From JBPOIS01 sp052034295 (GTDB lineage Bacteria > Pseudomonadota > Gammaproteobacteria > Pseudomonadales > Moraxellaceae): DNA of 22,646 bases. Of the stretch, positions 8,338-17,119 are shown one piece after another. How positions within the stretch are numbered: the first letter of the stretch is position 1; every line of letters starts with the position of its first letter. The notes below the pieces were generated by a model. The model searched no databases. It was given only the letters and a program-made list of their open reading frames with translations, and was not told the origin of the DNA. The stretch is from assembly GCA_052034295.1 (NCBI GenBank), contig JBPOIS010000094.1, positions 1-22,646 on the forward strand, in the 5' to 3' direction. The position numbers and the translations under genes are program-made.

Positions 8338-9876
8338 ATGTCAAGGGATTTTGCGGCGCAGCCCGACCTGTACCGTGCAGGTCGTGGCCTGGCCATCATT
8401 GGGCTGGCGCTGGCCGCATTGACGGGGTGTGGGGAAAGCAAACCAACCGACCGTGTACCGGGTTATACTGAAAACGACCCCAGCATTCTGCGCACTGTGC
8501 GCACCTTCTCCCCGGTGCGGGTTGAAGACGTGACCTTTCATTACTACAGCATGGCCAATGGCGAAAAACTCGGCAGTGCGAACCTCAGTGCCGGACATCA
8601 GGCCGATTTTGCGCTGGACCTGAATGGCCCCATCAAAAACACCCAGCGCACCCTGCTGGTGGAGATGGTCCCCAATGGTCCTCAGTCGCGCTACTATGAT
8701 CCCATTGCCGACCAGATGCTGCCGCTGACCACCACCCTTCATGCCGTGGTGCTGGTGCCGCAGGTGTCCAACATGGGCACGGGTCTGGATGTGACCGTGA
8801 CGCCGTTCAGTGAACTGGCCTTCCAGCGTGCACTGGCCCGGATTGGTGCCCCGGACAGCAGCCTGGCCAGCCTGAAGGCGCTGGATCTGGGCAGCCTGCA
8901 GGTGGCCCAGAATGAAGCCCTGACGGTCTTTCAGGTGCGTGCCAATGACCCCAGCGTCCTGCTCAGCCAGTCCGGTAGCCTGGCCCAGATCAACCTCGGC
9001 CTCAATGGTGCCGCCAACTACGCCCAGAGCCTGATGAACACCGCCATGTCCCTGGGACACATCCTGCTCGCCCAGCAGCGGGTGGGTCCACTGGCCCACC
9101 CGTGGATGGACTATGCTGCAGCGGTGCAGGCGGACTTCAGCGATGGCGATCTTGATGGCCGCGCCCTGGCCGGTCAGGGTGACAGCGGGCCCTTCAAGCG
9201 GCTGCTGAGCCGGTCGGTGCTCGGCAGTGCTGCCCCGGAAAACACCGATGCCACACAGAACAGCTACGCGGCGCTGAGCAGCCTCCAGTACCCGGCCCGC
9301 AATGCCTACCATGTGGCGCTGGGTCAGGCGGTGCAGGCCTTTTTGCTGCCCAGGCTCAATCCTGCCGCAGCCAGCTACCTGCAGCAGTTCAGTTTTGCCA
9401 ACCTGAGCCAGCCTTCGAGTGACCCGGTGGTGCTGATGCAGGGCTATGATTTTCACGCCGCGGGGGCGGGCAACTATACCCCGGCCTTTGGACTGCCGGG
9501 CACCACCGTGTTCAAGCAGGCGATTGGCCTGACTAATCCCGGCACCCCCCCGGTTCGGCTGGACGCCCTGGCCGGCACCTACACCAATCCGGCAGGCTGC
9601 ACCCTGCACATCACCGAAACCGGACAGGTCACCCTGTCCCAGGGCAGCACCCGGCTACAGACCTCGCTGAACCGCGAAATCCTCGACAGCCTGAAGCGCC
9701 CGGACGCCCAGTCCAGCCAGTACATCCTGAACGTCGGCACACCGCGCACACCGGTACCCACCTTTGTGCAGATCCAGACCCTGAGCACCCAGATCCTGAC
9801 CGCCAGCGCCGGAGACTCCACCGAGACTTCGCCGGATGCGCTGGCCAATCCGATGCTCAGCTGCACCTTCTCCTGA
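8338..9876 (+). CDS. Predicted lipoprotein of unknown function, 512 residues
   Basis: I do not recognise this family. The N-terminus has a basic stretch (RAGRG, 13-17), a hydrophobic run (18-29) and a lipobox Leu28-Thr-Gly-Cys31, so it should be a lipoprotein processed by signal peptidase II. Gly-Glu-Ser follow the cysteine. There is no aspartate at +2, so outer-membrane sorting is likely. The mature part is Ala-, Leu- and Ser-rich with a TPFSELAFQRALA segment near residue 160, which resembles helical stretches in some secreted carbohydrate-associated or surface proteins. Two Cys-containing segments near the end (AGCTLHI at about 420 and LSCTFS at the terminus) could form a disulfide. GGAG lies 9 bases before ATG. 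It is transcribed away from argC and followed by a hairpin, so it is probably monocistronic. Confidence 0.8.
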   Translation: MSRDFAAQPDLYRAGRGLAIIGLALAALTGCGESKPTDRVPGYTENDPSILRTVRTFSPVRVEDVTFHYYSMANGEKLGSANLSAGHQADFALDLNGPIKNTQRTLLVEMVPNGPQSRYYDPIADQMLPLTTTLHAVVLVPQVSNMGTGLDVTVTPFSELAFQRALARIGAPDSSLASLKALDLGSLQVAQNEALTVFQVRANDPSVLLSQSGSLAQINLGLNGAANYAQSLMNTAMSLGHILLAQQRVGPLAHPWMDYAAAVQADFSDGDLDGRALAGQGDSGPFKRLLSRSVLGSAAPENTDATQNSYAALSSLQYPARNAYHVALGQAVQAFLLPRLNPAAASYLQQFSFANLSQPSSDPVVLMQGYDFHAAGAGNYTPAFGLPGTTVFKQAIGLTNPGTPPVRLDALAGTYTNPAGCTLHITETGQVTLSQGSTRLQTSLNREILDSLKRPDAQSSQYILNVGTPRTPVPTFVQIQTLSTQILTASAGDSTETSPDALANPMLSCTFS

Positions 9877-9889
9877 ACCGGACCCATCT

Positions 9890-9920
9890 CCCAGGGGCCC
9901 TGTTGCCTCTGGGCATTTCA
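9890..9920 (+). terminator. Probable terminator after the 512-residue lipoprotein gene
   Basis: CCCAGGGGC (9890-9898) pairs with GCCTCTGGG (9905-9913) over 9 bp including one G-T pair, with a 6-base loop. It is followed by CATTTC. The stem is strong but the T-run is short. It starts 14 bases after the stop codon. The rest of 9921-10006 precedes mrcB and holds no promoter I would commit to. Confidence 0.55.
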
Positions 9921-10006
9921 CCAAAAAAGCACGAGTTATCCATGGTAATTCACCGCAAAATTTGTCTAAATCACTGGCTTATCCCCTGACCTGAACCCGG
10001 ACTGCT

Positions 10007-12499
10007 GTGGTCGATTCCCGTTCTTCATTGCCGTCTGCCCAGCGTGGGCTGATGCTGCTTGGCCTGATCACCCTGTTGCTGCTGATCGCCTGTCTGATTC
10101 TGTCGGCACTGTATGTGTACAGCCTGGACCGCACCGTCACCCAGAAATTCGAGGGCAAGCGCTGGGAAATCCCCGCCAAGGTCTACGCCCGGCCGCTGGA
10201 GCTGTATCAGGGTGCCCCACTGACCCCGGCCCAGCTGGAACGCGAACTGCGCCTGCTCAACTACCGCAACGGCAGTCATGACCTGCCCGGCAGCTGGAAC
10301 ACACAGCAGGGCTATGTGTACATTCACACCCGGGGCTTTGATTTTGGGGACCATCAGGACCCGGAGCAGGTGCTGCGCGAGCAATTCGGTCCGCAGGGCA
10401 TCACCGACATCCAGAGCACCCACCCCGATGGCAGCGGCACGGCCCTGCTGGAACCGATTCTGATCGGCGGGATTTATCCACGCCACAATGAAGACCGCGT
10501 GCTGATCCAGCTCAAGGACGTGCCCAAGCCGCTGATTGAAGCGCTGATTGCCACCGAAGACCGGCAGTTCTACAGCCACCATGGCATCTCGGTGCGCGGC
10601 CTGGCCCGGGCCATGCTGCGCAACGCCACCGGCGGGGCACGTCAGGGCGGCTCGACCCTGACCCAGCAGCTGGTGAAAAATTTTTACCTGACCCCGGAGC
10701 GCACCCTGCGGCGCAAGGCCAATGAAGCCCTGATGGCGGTGCTGCTGGAACTGCACTACAGCAAGGCCGAAATCCTCGAAACCTACCTGAATGAAATCAA
10801 CCTCGGCCAGAATGGCAACCGCTCCATCAATGGCTTTGGCCTGGCCTCGCAGTTTTATTTTGGCCAGCCGCTGCGTGAGCTGGATCTGGCCCAGTCGGCC
10901 CTGCTGGTCGGTCTGGTCAAGGGGCCCAGCCAGTACAACCCCTGGCGCAATCCGGACCTGGCGCTCAAACGCCGCAACACCGTGCTGAACAACATGCTGG
11001 TGCAGGGCATGATCAGCACGGCGGACTATGAACAGGCCCGGCAAAAGCCGCTGGGCATCCTGAAAAAACCCACCGTGGGCCAGAGCCTGTTTCCGGATTT
11101 TCTCGATGTGGTGCGCCGCCAGCTCAGCCAGCAGTATCAGGACAGCGACCTGCGCACTGCGGGCCTGCGTATTTTCAGCAGCCTGAACCCCACCACCCAG
11201 CAGGCTGCCCAGGCTGCTTTTGATGCCGCCATCACCCGGCTGGAAAAAAGCAATCCCAAGCGCCTCAATGGGCTGCAGGGTGCACTGGTGGTGGCCAATC
11301 CCCACAATGGCGAACTGGAGGCCGTGGTGGGTGGTCACGGGTTTTTCACCGGCTTCAACCGGGTGCTGGATGCCCGCCGTCAGGTCGGTTCGCTGTTCAA
11401 GCCTGCTGTCTACCTGACTGCCCTGCGCGGTGGCCGCTACTCGCTGGTGTCCCCGCTCAGCGATGAGCCGATCACCATCAGCGGCATGGGCATGAAAAAC
11501 TGGACCCCAAAAAATTATGACCTGCGCAGCCATGGCACCGTGCCGCTGTATGCGGCCTTGGCCAATTCCTTCAATCAGGCCACGGTGCGGCTGGGCTGGG
11601 AGCTGGGCATTCCCCAGGTCACCAACACCCTGCGCCAGCTGGGCATCCAGAGCGAACTGCCCACCTACCCATCTGTCCTGCTTGGGGCCGCCAACCTCAG
11701 CCCGCTGGAGATTCTGGGCATGTACCAGACCTTTGCGGCCGGCGGGGCCGACTACCCCACCACCGCCATCCGCAGCGTGGTGGACAGTCAGGGCCGGGCG
11801 CTGCAGCGGGCGGGCTTTGCCATGCGCCAGCGCATTGACCCCGCCGAAGCCTACCAGATCAACTTTGCCCTGCAGCAGGTGGTGAAACAGGGCACGGCCA
11901 AGGCCCTGCTGTCGAGTTTTTCGCCCGAGCTGGGGCTGGCGGGCAAGACCGGCACCACCAATGACCTGCGCGATGCCTGGTTTGCCGGGTACAGCGGCAA
12001 CCACGTGGCCGTGGTGTGGCTGGGCCATGATGACAACCGGCCCATCGGCCTGTCCGGCGGCAGTGGGGCCCTGCCGGTGTGGACGGCGGTCATGAAACAG
12101 ATTCCCCAGCAGCCGGTGAGCCTGCCACAGCCCAGCAACATCCAGTGGCAATGGCTGGATGGCCAGACGGGCCGCATCACCGCGGAAGGCTGCCCATCTG
12201 CCCTGCTGGTGCCGGTGCTGGCCGATCACCTGCCCACGGACTACAGCGCCTGCGCCTATGACCGCTACTCACAGCCGGTGCAACCATCGACCAACTATGG
12301 TGATACAGAACTGCCACCCGACGACCTGTATGCTCCCGATCCAGCCGTGTCGCAGGGCATCGGCACCGCCAGCAGCAGCCCCAACCGGGTGTGGTCAGGG
12401 GGCTCACGGGAGACCAGCCCCTCCCGCAACCCCCTGAGTCCGCCAGCGTCGGACCGGGGCCCGGACTACAGCTGGTACGATTCTGCCAACCCCCAATAA
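10007..12499 (+). CDS. mrcB: Bifunctional penicillin-binding protein 1B
   Basis: PBP1B polymerises and cross-links peptidoglycan on the outer face of the inner membrane. The 830-residue protein has one membrane helix (about 14-37) and a UB2H-like region (about 60-150). The glycosyltransferase domain has catalytic Glu184 in ATEDRQFYSHHG, GGSTLTQQLVKN at 214-225 and ETYLNE at 258-263. The transpeptidase domain has Ser462-Leu-Phe-Lys465, Ser521-Phe-Asn523 and Lys647-Thr-Gly649. Residues from about 735 to the end are low in order and rich in Pro, Ser and Gly. The start is GTG 10007, which has no good Shine-Dalgarno; TTG 10028 is an alternative, and the first ATG (codon 15) would cut into the membrane segment. 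The gene is followed 63 bases later by a TPR lipoprotein likely to be its activator. Confidence 0.96.
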   Translation: MVDSRSSLPSAQRGLMLLGLITLLLLIACLILSALYVYSLDRTVTQKFEGKRWEIPAKVYARPLELYQGAPLTPAQLERELRLLNYRNGSHDLPGSWNTQQGYVYIHTRGFDFGDHQDPEQVLREQFGPQGITDIQSTHPDGSGTALLEPILIGGIYPRHNEDRVLIQLKDVPKPLIEALIATEDRQFYSHHGISVRGLARAMLRNATGGARQGGSTLTQQLVKNFYLTPERTLRRKANEALMAVLLELHYSKAEILETYLNEINLGQNGNRSINGFGLASQFYFGQPLRELDLAQSALLVGLVKGPSQYNPWRNPDLALKRRNTVLNNMLVQGMISTADYEQARQKPLGILKKPTVGQSLFPDFLDVVRRQLSQQYQDSDLRTAGLRIFSSLNPTTQQAAQAAFDAAITRLEKSNPKRLNGLQGALVVANPHNGELEAVVGGHGFFTGFNRVLDARRQVGSLFKPAVYLTALRGGRYSLVSPLSDEPITISGMGMKNWTPKNYDLRSHGTVPLYAALANSFNQATVRLGWELGIPQVTNTLRQLGIQSELPTYPSVLLGAANLSPLEILGMYQTFAAGGADYPTTAIRSVVDSQGRALQRAGFAMRQRIDPAEAYQINFALQQVVKQGTAKALLSSFSPELGLAGKTGTTNDLRDAWFAGYSGNHVAVVWLGHDDNRPIGLSGGSGALPVWTAVMKQIPQQPVSLPQPSNIQWQWLDGQTGRITAEGCPSALLVPVLADHLPTDYSACAYDRYSQPVQPSTNYGDTELPPDDLYAPDPAVSQGIGTASSSPNRVWSGGSRETSPSRNPLSPPASDRGPDYSWYDSANPQ

Positions 12500-12562
12500 C
12501 GGTCCGGTGCCGCCTGTGGTGCCGGGAGCCATCCACCGGGAAACCACCAGAGAACCCTGACC

Positions 12563-13153
12563 ATGTCCATTCCCCTGCAGCCCGGCTGGCGTTCTGCCCT
12601 GATCCTGCCGCTGGCCCTGCTGGCCGGCTGCCAGACGGCACCAGTGTCCCCGCCCGGTGCCGGTTCCCTTCCCCCTGCCGCCACAGCCCCCGTGCCGCCC
12701 CCTGTGCTCCCGCAGGCGCAGCCGGAGCAGCGACCGCAGCATGAACGTCTCCCCACCGTGCCACCCCCGCGGCGCATCCTGCGCCTGCCTGCGGTGCTGC
12801 AGCCGCGCGCCGCCGCCCCACTGGATGGGCAAAACGTCCCGGCTGTCCAGCAGCTGATCGGCCAAGCCAAAGCCCAGTTGCAGGCGGGCCAGCTGGACAC
12901 CGCAGAGCAGACCCTGCGGCAACTGCAGCGAATGGCCCCGGAAAATCCGGCCCTGTATGCCTATCTGTCGGAGCTGTTTTTGCGGCGCCAACAGCCGGAT
13001 CTGGCCGAGACCGCCGCCCGGCGGGGCCTGCTGTATGCGCGCAGCCCAGCCCAGCAAAAAGCCTTCTGGCAACTGGTGCTGCTGGCGGCCCAGCAACAGC
13101 AGGATGCCCACAAAACCGCAGAAGCCCAGCGCCAGATGGCGCAGTTGCCCTAG
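12563..13153 (+). CDS. TPR-containing lipoprotein, candidate PBP1B activator (LpoP-like)
   Basis: This 196-residue protein has a lipoprotein signal with lipobox Leu20-Ala-Gly-Cys23 and Gln at +2, predicting the outer membrane. A long Pro-rich linker follows (about 26-85). The C-terminal helical part (about 92-195) is TPR-like, with segments such as AKAQLQAGQLDTAEQTL and PENPALYAYLSELFL. An outer-membrane lipoprotein with a Pro-rich reach and a TPR domain, directly after mrcB, matches the arrangement described for LpoP, which activates PBP1B in Pseudomonas aeruginosa. The identification rests on architecture and location, not alignment. It has no sign of the LpoB fold. Its TAG stop overlaps the stop of the convergent Nudix gene. 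Confidence 0.82.
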   Translation: MSIPLQPGWRSALILPLALLAGCQTAPVSPPGAGSLPPAATAPVPPPVLPQAQPEQRPQHERLPTVPPPRRILRLPAVLQPRAAAPLDGQNVPAVQQLIGQAKAQLQAGQLDTAEQTLRQLQRMAPENPALYAYLSELFLRRQQPDLAETAARRGLLYARSPAQQKAFWQLVLLAAQQQQDAHKTAEAQRQMAQLP

Positions 13154-14163
13154 GGCAGCGTGCCTGCTGCAGTCTGCTCCGGGGCCACAGCAAATGCCCG
13201 GATGCCGGCCACCCCATAGGCACCCGCCTGTTGGGCCCTGGACAAGTCCTGCGGTCCCACGCCACCCAGCGCATACACCGGCAGGCGGGCTTCTGCCACC
13301 CATGCAGCAAAGGTGGCCCAGCCCAGCCCCGGCTGTCCGGGGTGGGTCGGCGTTGCCTGCACCGGCCCCAGCGTCACCGCATCCACCCCGAGCCGTTCCG
13401 CCTGTTGCAGCGAGGCACGGTCATGACAGGCGGCCAGCACCACCCGCCCCTGTGCCTGCCACGCCGCCACCTGGGCCGCGCTGACCTGCCCCAGTTCGGC
13501 ATGGCGCAACTGGATGCCGCACAGCCATGTGGGCCATGGCTGTTTCGCCGCAGACGCCGCCGCTGGCCAGGACACCACCAGGTGCAGATCTGGCCGCTGT
13601 TCGTGCAGCGCCTGTGCCCACTGCCACTGCGCCTGTGCCTGCATATGCGGCTGCCGCACATACAGCCAGCCCTGCAGGGGCCATGCAGGCTTTGGCACTG
13701 CCGCGCCACAGACCTCCCCCACGGGACTGATGGCATAGCACGCCGGCAACTGCGCCAGCCGCACCATCGGCGCATTGGCGTCGGGCAAACGATACTGCGA
13801 CAATTGCCCTACCGGCACCCAGCACAGGGCCTGCCCCTGCTGCCCCACCGGCTCGCCCTGCCAGGCGGTGACGCGGAACACCGACAGGCAGACGGTTTTT
13901 TCCGGATAGTGGTGTTCGATCTCGCGCAGCGCCTGTGCGGCCGTCACGCGGATGCCCAGCTCTTCGTGCAGCTCACGCAGCAGCGCCTGCCGTGGGCTTT
14001 CACCGGCTTCCACCTTGCCACCGGGGAACTCGTGGCGATTGCCCTGATGCAGGCTGGCCTCGCGCCACGCCAGCAGCATCTCACGCCCCTGAGCGCCGCT
14101 GCGCTCAATCAGGCCCACGGCCACCTGGACCTGTTTCGTCCCCTTTGTACCGCCGACGGGCAT
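13150..14163 (-). CDS. Nudix (MutT-like) hydrolase fused to a ThiE-like domain
   Basis: This 337-residue protein joins two domains. Residues 10-130 are a Nudix hydrolase with a complete box from Gly49 to Ile71 (G-x5-E-x7-REL-x-EE-x-GI: Glu55, Arg63, Glu64, Glu67, Glu68). The MutT role is hydrolysis of 8-oxo-dGTP to keep it out of DNA. Residues about 135-325 resemble thiamine phosphate synthase (ThiE/TenI): CHDRASLQQAERLGVDAVTLGPV and YALGGVGPQDLSRAQQAGAYGVAGI are typical phosphate-binding barrel segments. Such fusions are known in gammaproteobacteria, and the role of the ThiE part is unclear. The frame is open 123 codons further up, but that region belongs to the protease gene's 3' end. ATG 14163 is preferred; GTG 14178 is an alternative, and neither has a strong ribosome site. 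Confidence 0.93.
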   Translation of the reverse strand: MPVGGTKGTKQVQVAVGLIERSGAQGREMLLAWREASLHQGNRHEFPGGKVEAGESPRQALLRELHEELGIRVTAAQALREIEHHYPEKTVCLSVFRVTAWQGEPVGQQGQALCWVPVGQLSQYRLPDANAPMVRLAQLPACYAISPVGEVCGAAVPKPAWPLQGWLYVRQPHMQAQAQWQWAQALHEQRPDLHLVVSWPAAASAAKQPWPTWLCGIQLRHAELGQVSAAQVAAWQAQGRVVLAACHDRASLQQAERLGVDAVTLGPVQATPTHPGQPGLGWATFAAWVAEARLPVYALGGVGPQDLSRAQQAGAYGVAGIRAFAVAPEQTAAGTLP

Positions 14164-14198
14164 CCCGGAACTACTCACCGTGTTTTTCCTGACCAACC

Positions 14199-14224
14199 AA
14201 AAGCCCCAGTATAACGACTGGGGC
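14199..14224 (-). terminator. Intrinsic terminator of the M60/IMPa-like protease gene
   Basis: On the minus strand, GCCCCAGT and ACTGGGGC pair perfectly over 8 bp (14224-14203) around a 6-base loop. They are followed by CTTTTGGTT, with four T at 14202-14199. It lies about 50 bases after the protease stop codon and just before the start of the Nudix gene, so that gene should have its own promoter or depend on read-through. Confidence 0.8.
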
Positions 14225-14272
14225 CGGTGGGTGGGCCCTGACCCGCGCCGAAGCGCCGTCGGCCCGTCAGGA

Positions 14273-17119
14273 TCAGTACGGATACGCGGCAAGCACGCCA
14301 CTGGCCGGAAGGCTGAGCCACTGGCCTTCATTGGGGTGGTTGGCGCGGCCCCTGGCCTGGGCATAGAACCGCAGCCCGGCCACGGGCAGCCCCAGGGCCG
14401 CCACGGATTGACGTGCGGCACTGGACACCGGCAGTCCATACAGCTCAAACACGGCAGCCAGATCCTGCTGCAGGATCTTGCTGGACAGGGCATACACCAG
14501 ATCCGGCGTGGTGACGGCGTCTTTGCTGGCAAAGGCGCTCAGGCCCACTTCGGCACTGCGGCGGGTCCAGTCGGCGCTGCTGATCTGGTTGAACACGCGG
14601 TTGCCGATGTTGAGCAGGCGGATAAACGCCAGCGTGCTGTTCAGGTCAGGGCGGGCCTGCCCCAGATTCAGGCGGCTGTAGAGATAGGCCAGCTGGACAT
14701 GTACCGCCTGTTTGGCATTGGGGTTGTCATAGCCACCACCGCTCCACAGGCGTTTTTCCAGATCCCGGCGCAGCGCTTCCCCGCTCAGGCCGGTGGCCCG
14801 GCTGGCCGCCAACTGCTGATACAGGGTCTGCGAGTCAAAATTGCCGCCATTGGTGTCTTCGCCGTACAGGGCGTATTTGCGCATCATGGTCAGGCCGGCC
14901 AGGATATTGTTGTCGCACTCCACCGCGCAGCCGATTTTCTGCCCGGTGTCGCTGCTGTTGAAGGTCATCGACAGCACCCGCTGCACCGTGTTGTGGCCCA
15001 GCTCATGCGCCCAGCCCCAGCCCACATCCACCCCGGTGAAGGCATCGGTGGGATTGCCCGAGCACAGCCAGCCGCAGGTGGCGATCCAGCCCACAAAATG
15101 CTGCACCGACGGCGGCTGATGCAGGCTGCCGGTACAGTCCCAGCCCAGTCGGCTACAGGCAGCCGCTGCTGTGGCCCCAAGGGGCTGGTTGTTGTAGCCG
15201 TTGGCGATGTGGTTGGAGTCAAAAATCACCTGCCGGATGCGGTCCAGATACACGGCGGGCGTGGCCGTGCCCATGGCTTTCTGGGCCATGGGCAGGGTCT
15301 GCTGGATTTCTCCGCCCTTGAACTTGATGGTGTTCCAGCCCAGCGTGTTGGTCTGTAGCGCGGCCAGTGCGGCACTTTCATCCGCGGCTGTCATCGGCTG
15401 GGTGTAGTCAAAATGGGCGTACCGGCTCACCCCGCGGAGGCGCAGTTGCACCACCTGTCCGGCTGTGGCCCCGTCATAGCGCAGGTACAGTGGCCCGCCA
15501 AACGGCGAATTCAGGATGGTGTATTGCGCAGGCTTGACCGGCAGGGAAAACGACTGGGGCCGACGGGGGCGCAGGTAGCCCGCGTCACTCAGCGGCGTGC
15601 CTGCGGTGCGCAGATAACTGGTCTGTAACCGCAGGCTGGGTGTGGTGGTGCCACTGACCCACAGCACCGCAGGCTGGCCCGGCAGGGCCATCCGTCCCAC
15701 CGATACCACCCCACTGCTCTGCGGCAATGTGACATTCAGGGTTTCAAAACTGCTGGAAGGCACGACGCCCAGGGCTGCCCTGGGCATGTAATCGCCTGCG
15801 CCCTGTGGGTTCGGCATCACCGTCAGCCGGCCATAGTCCAAAAAGGAATCCGAAGCATACGCCCGCAAAAACGCCTGACTGTTGCCTTTCCAGCTCAGTG
15901 CGGGCCCGTACACCACCTCAGGCCGCCACAGATCGGCCCAGAGCACCAGCGCCCGCGCCACCACACTGTAGGCGCTGCGAAATGGCCCTGTGCCCGATTC
16001 GGCCATTTGCCGCATCTGCTCGTGTATCCGGTCGATGCCCGCCAGCAGGCTGCGGTCATTGGCAAAATCCTGCTGCGGCAGCGAGGTTGCCGCCAGTGCG
16101 GTCAGCGATTGCACGATGGGCTGCCACGGGTCGATGGCGGTCAGGGTCTGTGCCGGGGTGCGGTCCGCCGTGATCGACAGTTCGGTACTGCTGCTGAAAT
16201 AGTTGCCCGGATAACCACCGGGGGCCATGCCCAGTGCGCTGAGCACCGGGCGCACCCGCTCGGAATCATTCCAGTAGCTGGGCAGGATCAGCACGGCCTT
16301 GCCGGCGGCCATGTAGGTGGCCAGTTGTTTTTGCACCACCACGGGGTCGTAGTTGCCCCCCCCGATCACCATCAGGTCGATGTCCTGCCAGCAGGTGTTG
16401 GCGGGGTCAAAGATGTCACAGGTGATGGCGGTGCCGGGGCGCTGCAGTTGCTGGGTCAGGTAGGTCTGCACGGTCTGGGCCGAATAGCCATTGACGTTGT
16501 AGCGCAGTGTGGCGGGCAGCGTGCCCCGCGCATCCCCGGTCAGCAGCCAGGTCAGGGCACGGCGAAACAGCGGCAGGTGCTGCAGTTGCTGGCCCTTGTT
16601 GAATTTGGCCAGGATGTTGGTGCCATAGGCCAGGCTGCGCCCCTTGCCGAGCATGCCCAGTGAAGCCAGATTCTTGCCGGTGTTGGACACCAGCAGCGGT
16701 GTGGCCAATTGCATGTGCAGGATATTGATGTCGATGCTTTCCCCGCCCACAAAGGTGAGGCTGCTGTCTGGGGCCGGATCACCGGCGCGGCCATCCAGCC
16801 CCAGAATCGCCCGCACCCGCATTTGCTGGCTGCGCTGGGTCACGCTGGCCCAGCCCAGCGCCTTTTGCAGCAGCACATCACGGTCTTCGGGCAGCAGGGT
16901 CTGGGCATTGCCGCTGCTGAGTGCTGCATTGATGCGGGTGGTCTGGTCGGTGGCTGTATCCGCGTGGATTTTTTGCTGGGCGGGGGGCACTGACGCCGTA
17001 GGGTTGGCCTGATCCGCCGGGCCGCAGGCCTGCAGCAACAGGGTCAGGGCCGCCAGACTGATGGCCTGTGCGGCACTCAAAGGTCTCAGGACAACACGGG
17101 AACCATCACGACGGCTCAT
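14273..17119 (-). CDS. Lipoprotein zinc metalloprotease of the M60/IMPa type
   Basis: This 948-residue protein starts with a basic region, a hydrophobic segment and lipobox Leu29-Gln-Ala-Cys32, so it is a probable outer-membrane or surface lipoprotein. The zinc motif is His705-Glu-Leu-Gly-His709-Asn. It is followed by Glu734 in VECDNNIL, a plausible third ligand in the M60-like pattern HExxH...E..NN. The overall layout matches ImpA/IMPa-family proteases, of which P. aeruginosa IMPa (923 residues) cleaves O-glycosylated mammalian proteins. A Gly-rich MVIGGGNYDP and LILPSYWND region in the N-terminal half suggests a class I amidotransferase-like accessory fold. The ORF is open 29 codons earlier, but ATG 17119 has AAGGAG nine bases upstream and gives a clean signal peptide. 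It has its own terminator and appears monocistronic. Confidence 0.9.
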   Translation of the reverse strand: MSRRDGSRVVLRPLSAAQAISLAALTLLLQACGPADQANPTASVPPAQQKIHADTATDQTTRINAALSSGNAQTLLPEDRDVLLQKALGWASVTQRSQQMRVRAILGLDGRAGDPAPDSSLTFVGGESIDINILHMQLATPLLVSNTGKNLASLGMLGKGRSLAYGTNILAKFNKGQQLQHLPLFRRALTWLLTGDARGTLPATLRYNVNGYSAQTVQTYLTQQLQRPGTAITCDIFDPANTCWQDIDLMVIGGGNYDPVVVQKQLATYMAAGKAVLILPSYWNDSERVRPVLSALGMAPGGYPGNYFSSSTELSITADRTPAQTLTAIDPWQPIVQSLTALAATSLPQQDFANDRSLLAGIDRIHEQMRQMAESGTGPFRSAYSVVARALVLWADLWRPEVVYGPALSWKGNSQAFLRAYASDSFLDYGRLTVMPNPQGAGDYMPRAALGVVPSSSFETLNVTLPQSSGVVSVGRMALPGQPAVLWVSGTTTPSLRLQTSYLRTAGTPLSDAGYLRPRRPQSFSLPVKPAQYTILNSPFGGPLYLRYDGATAGQVVQLRLRGVSRYAHFDYTQPMTAADESAALAALQTNTLGWNTIKFKGGEIQQTLPMAQKAMGTATPAVYLDRIRQVIFDSNHIANGYNNQPLGATAAAACSRLGWDCTGSLHQPPSVQHFVGWIATCGWLCSGNPTDAFTGVDVGWGWAHELGHNTVQRVLSMTFNSSDTGQKIGCAVECDNNILAGLTMMRKYALYGEDTNGGNFDSQTLYQQLAASRATGLSGEALRRDLEKRLWSGGGYDNPNAKQAVHVQLAYLYSRLNLGQARPDLNSTLAFIRLLNIGNRVFNQISSADWTRRSAEVGLSAFASKDAVTTPDLVYALSSKILQQDLAAVFELYGLPVSSAARQSVAALGLPVAGLRFYAQARGRANHPNEGQWLSLPASGVLAAYPY

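Noticed and set aside
8341..9609. 422-codon minus-strand frame opposite the 512-residue lipoprotein gene
   Set aside because: The plus-strand frame has a signal peptide, lipobox, GGAG site and terminator; the minus frame has none and is Gly/His/Gln-rich.
10025..12229. 734-codon open frame on the minus strand opposite mrcB
   Set aside because: Antisense shadow of PBP1B: long because the GC-rich third positions remove stops, with no motif or ribosome site.
14180..15358. 392-codon plus-strand frame opposite the protease C-terminus
   Set aside because: The protease frame carries HELGHN and family features; the plus frame also crosses a strong terminator hairpin.
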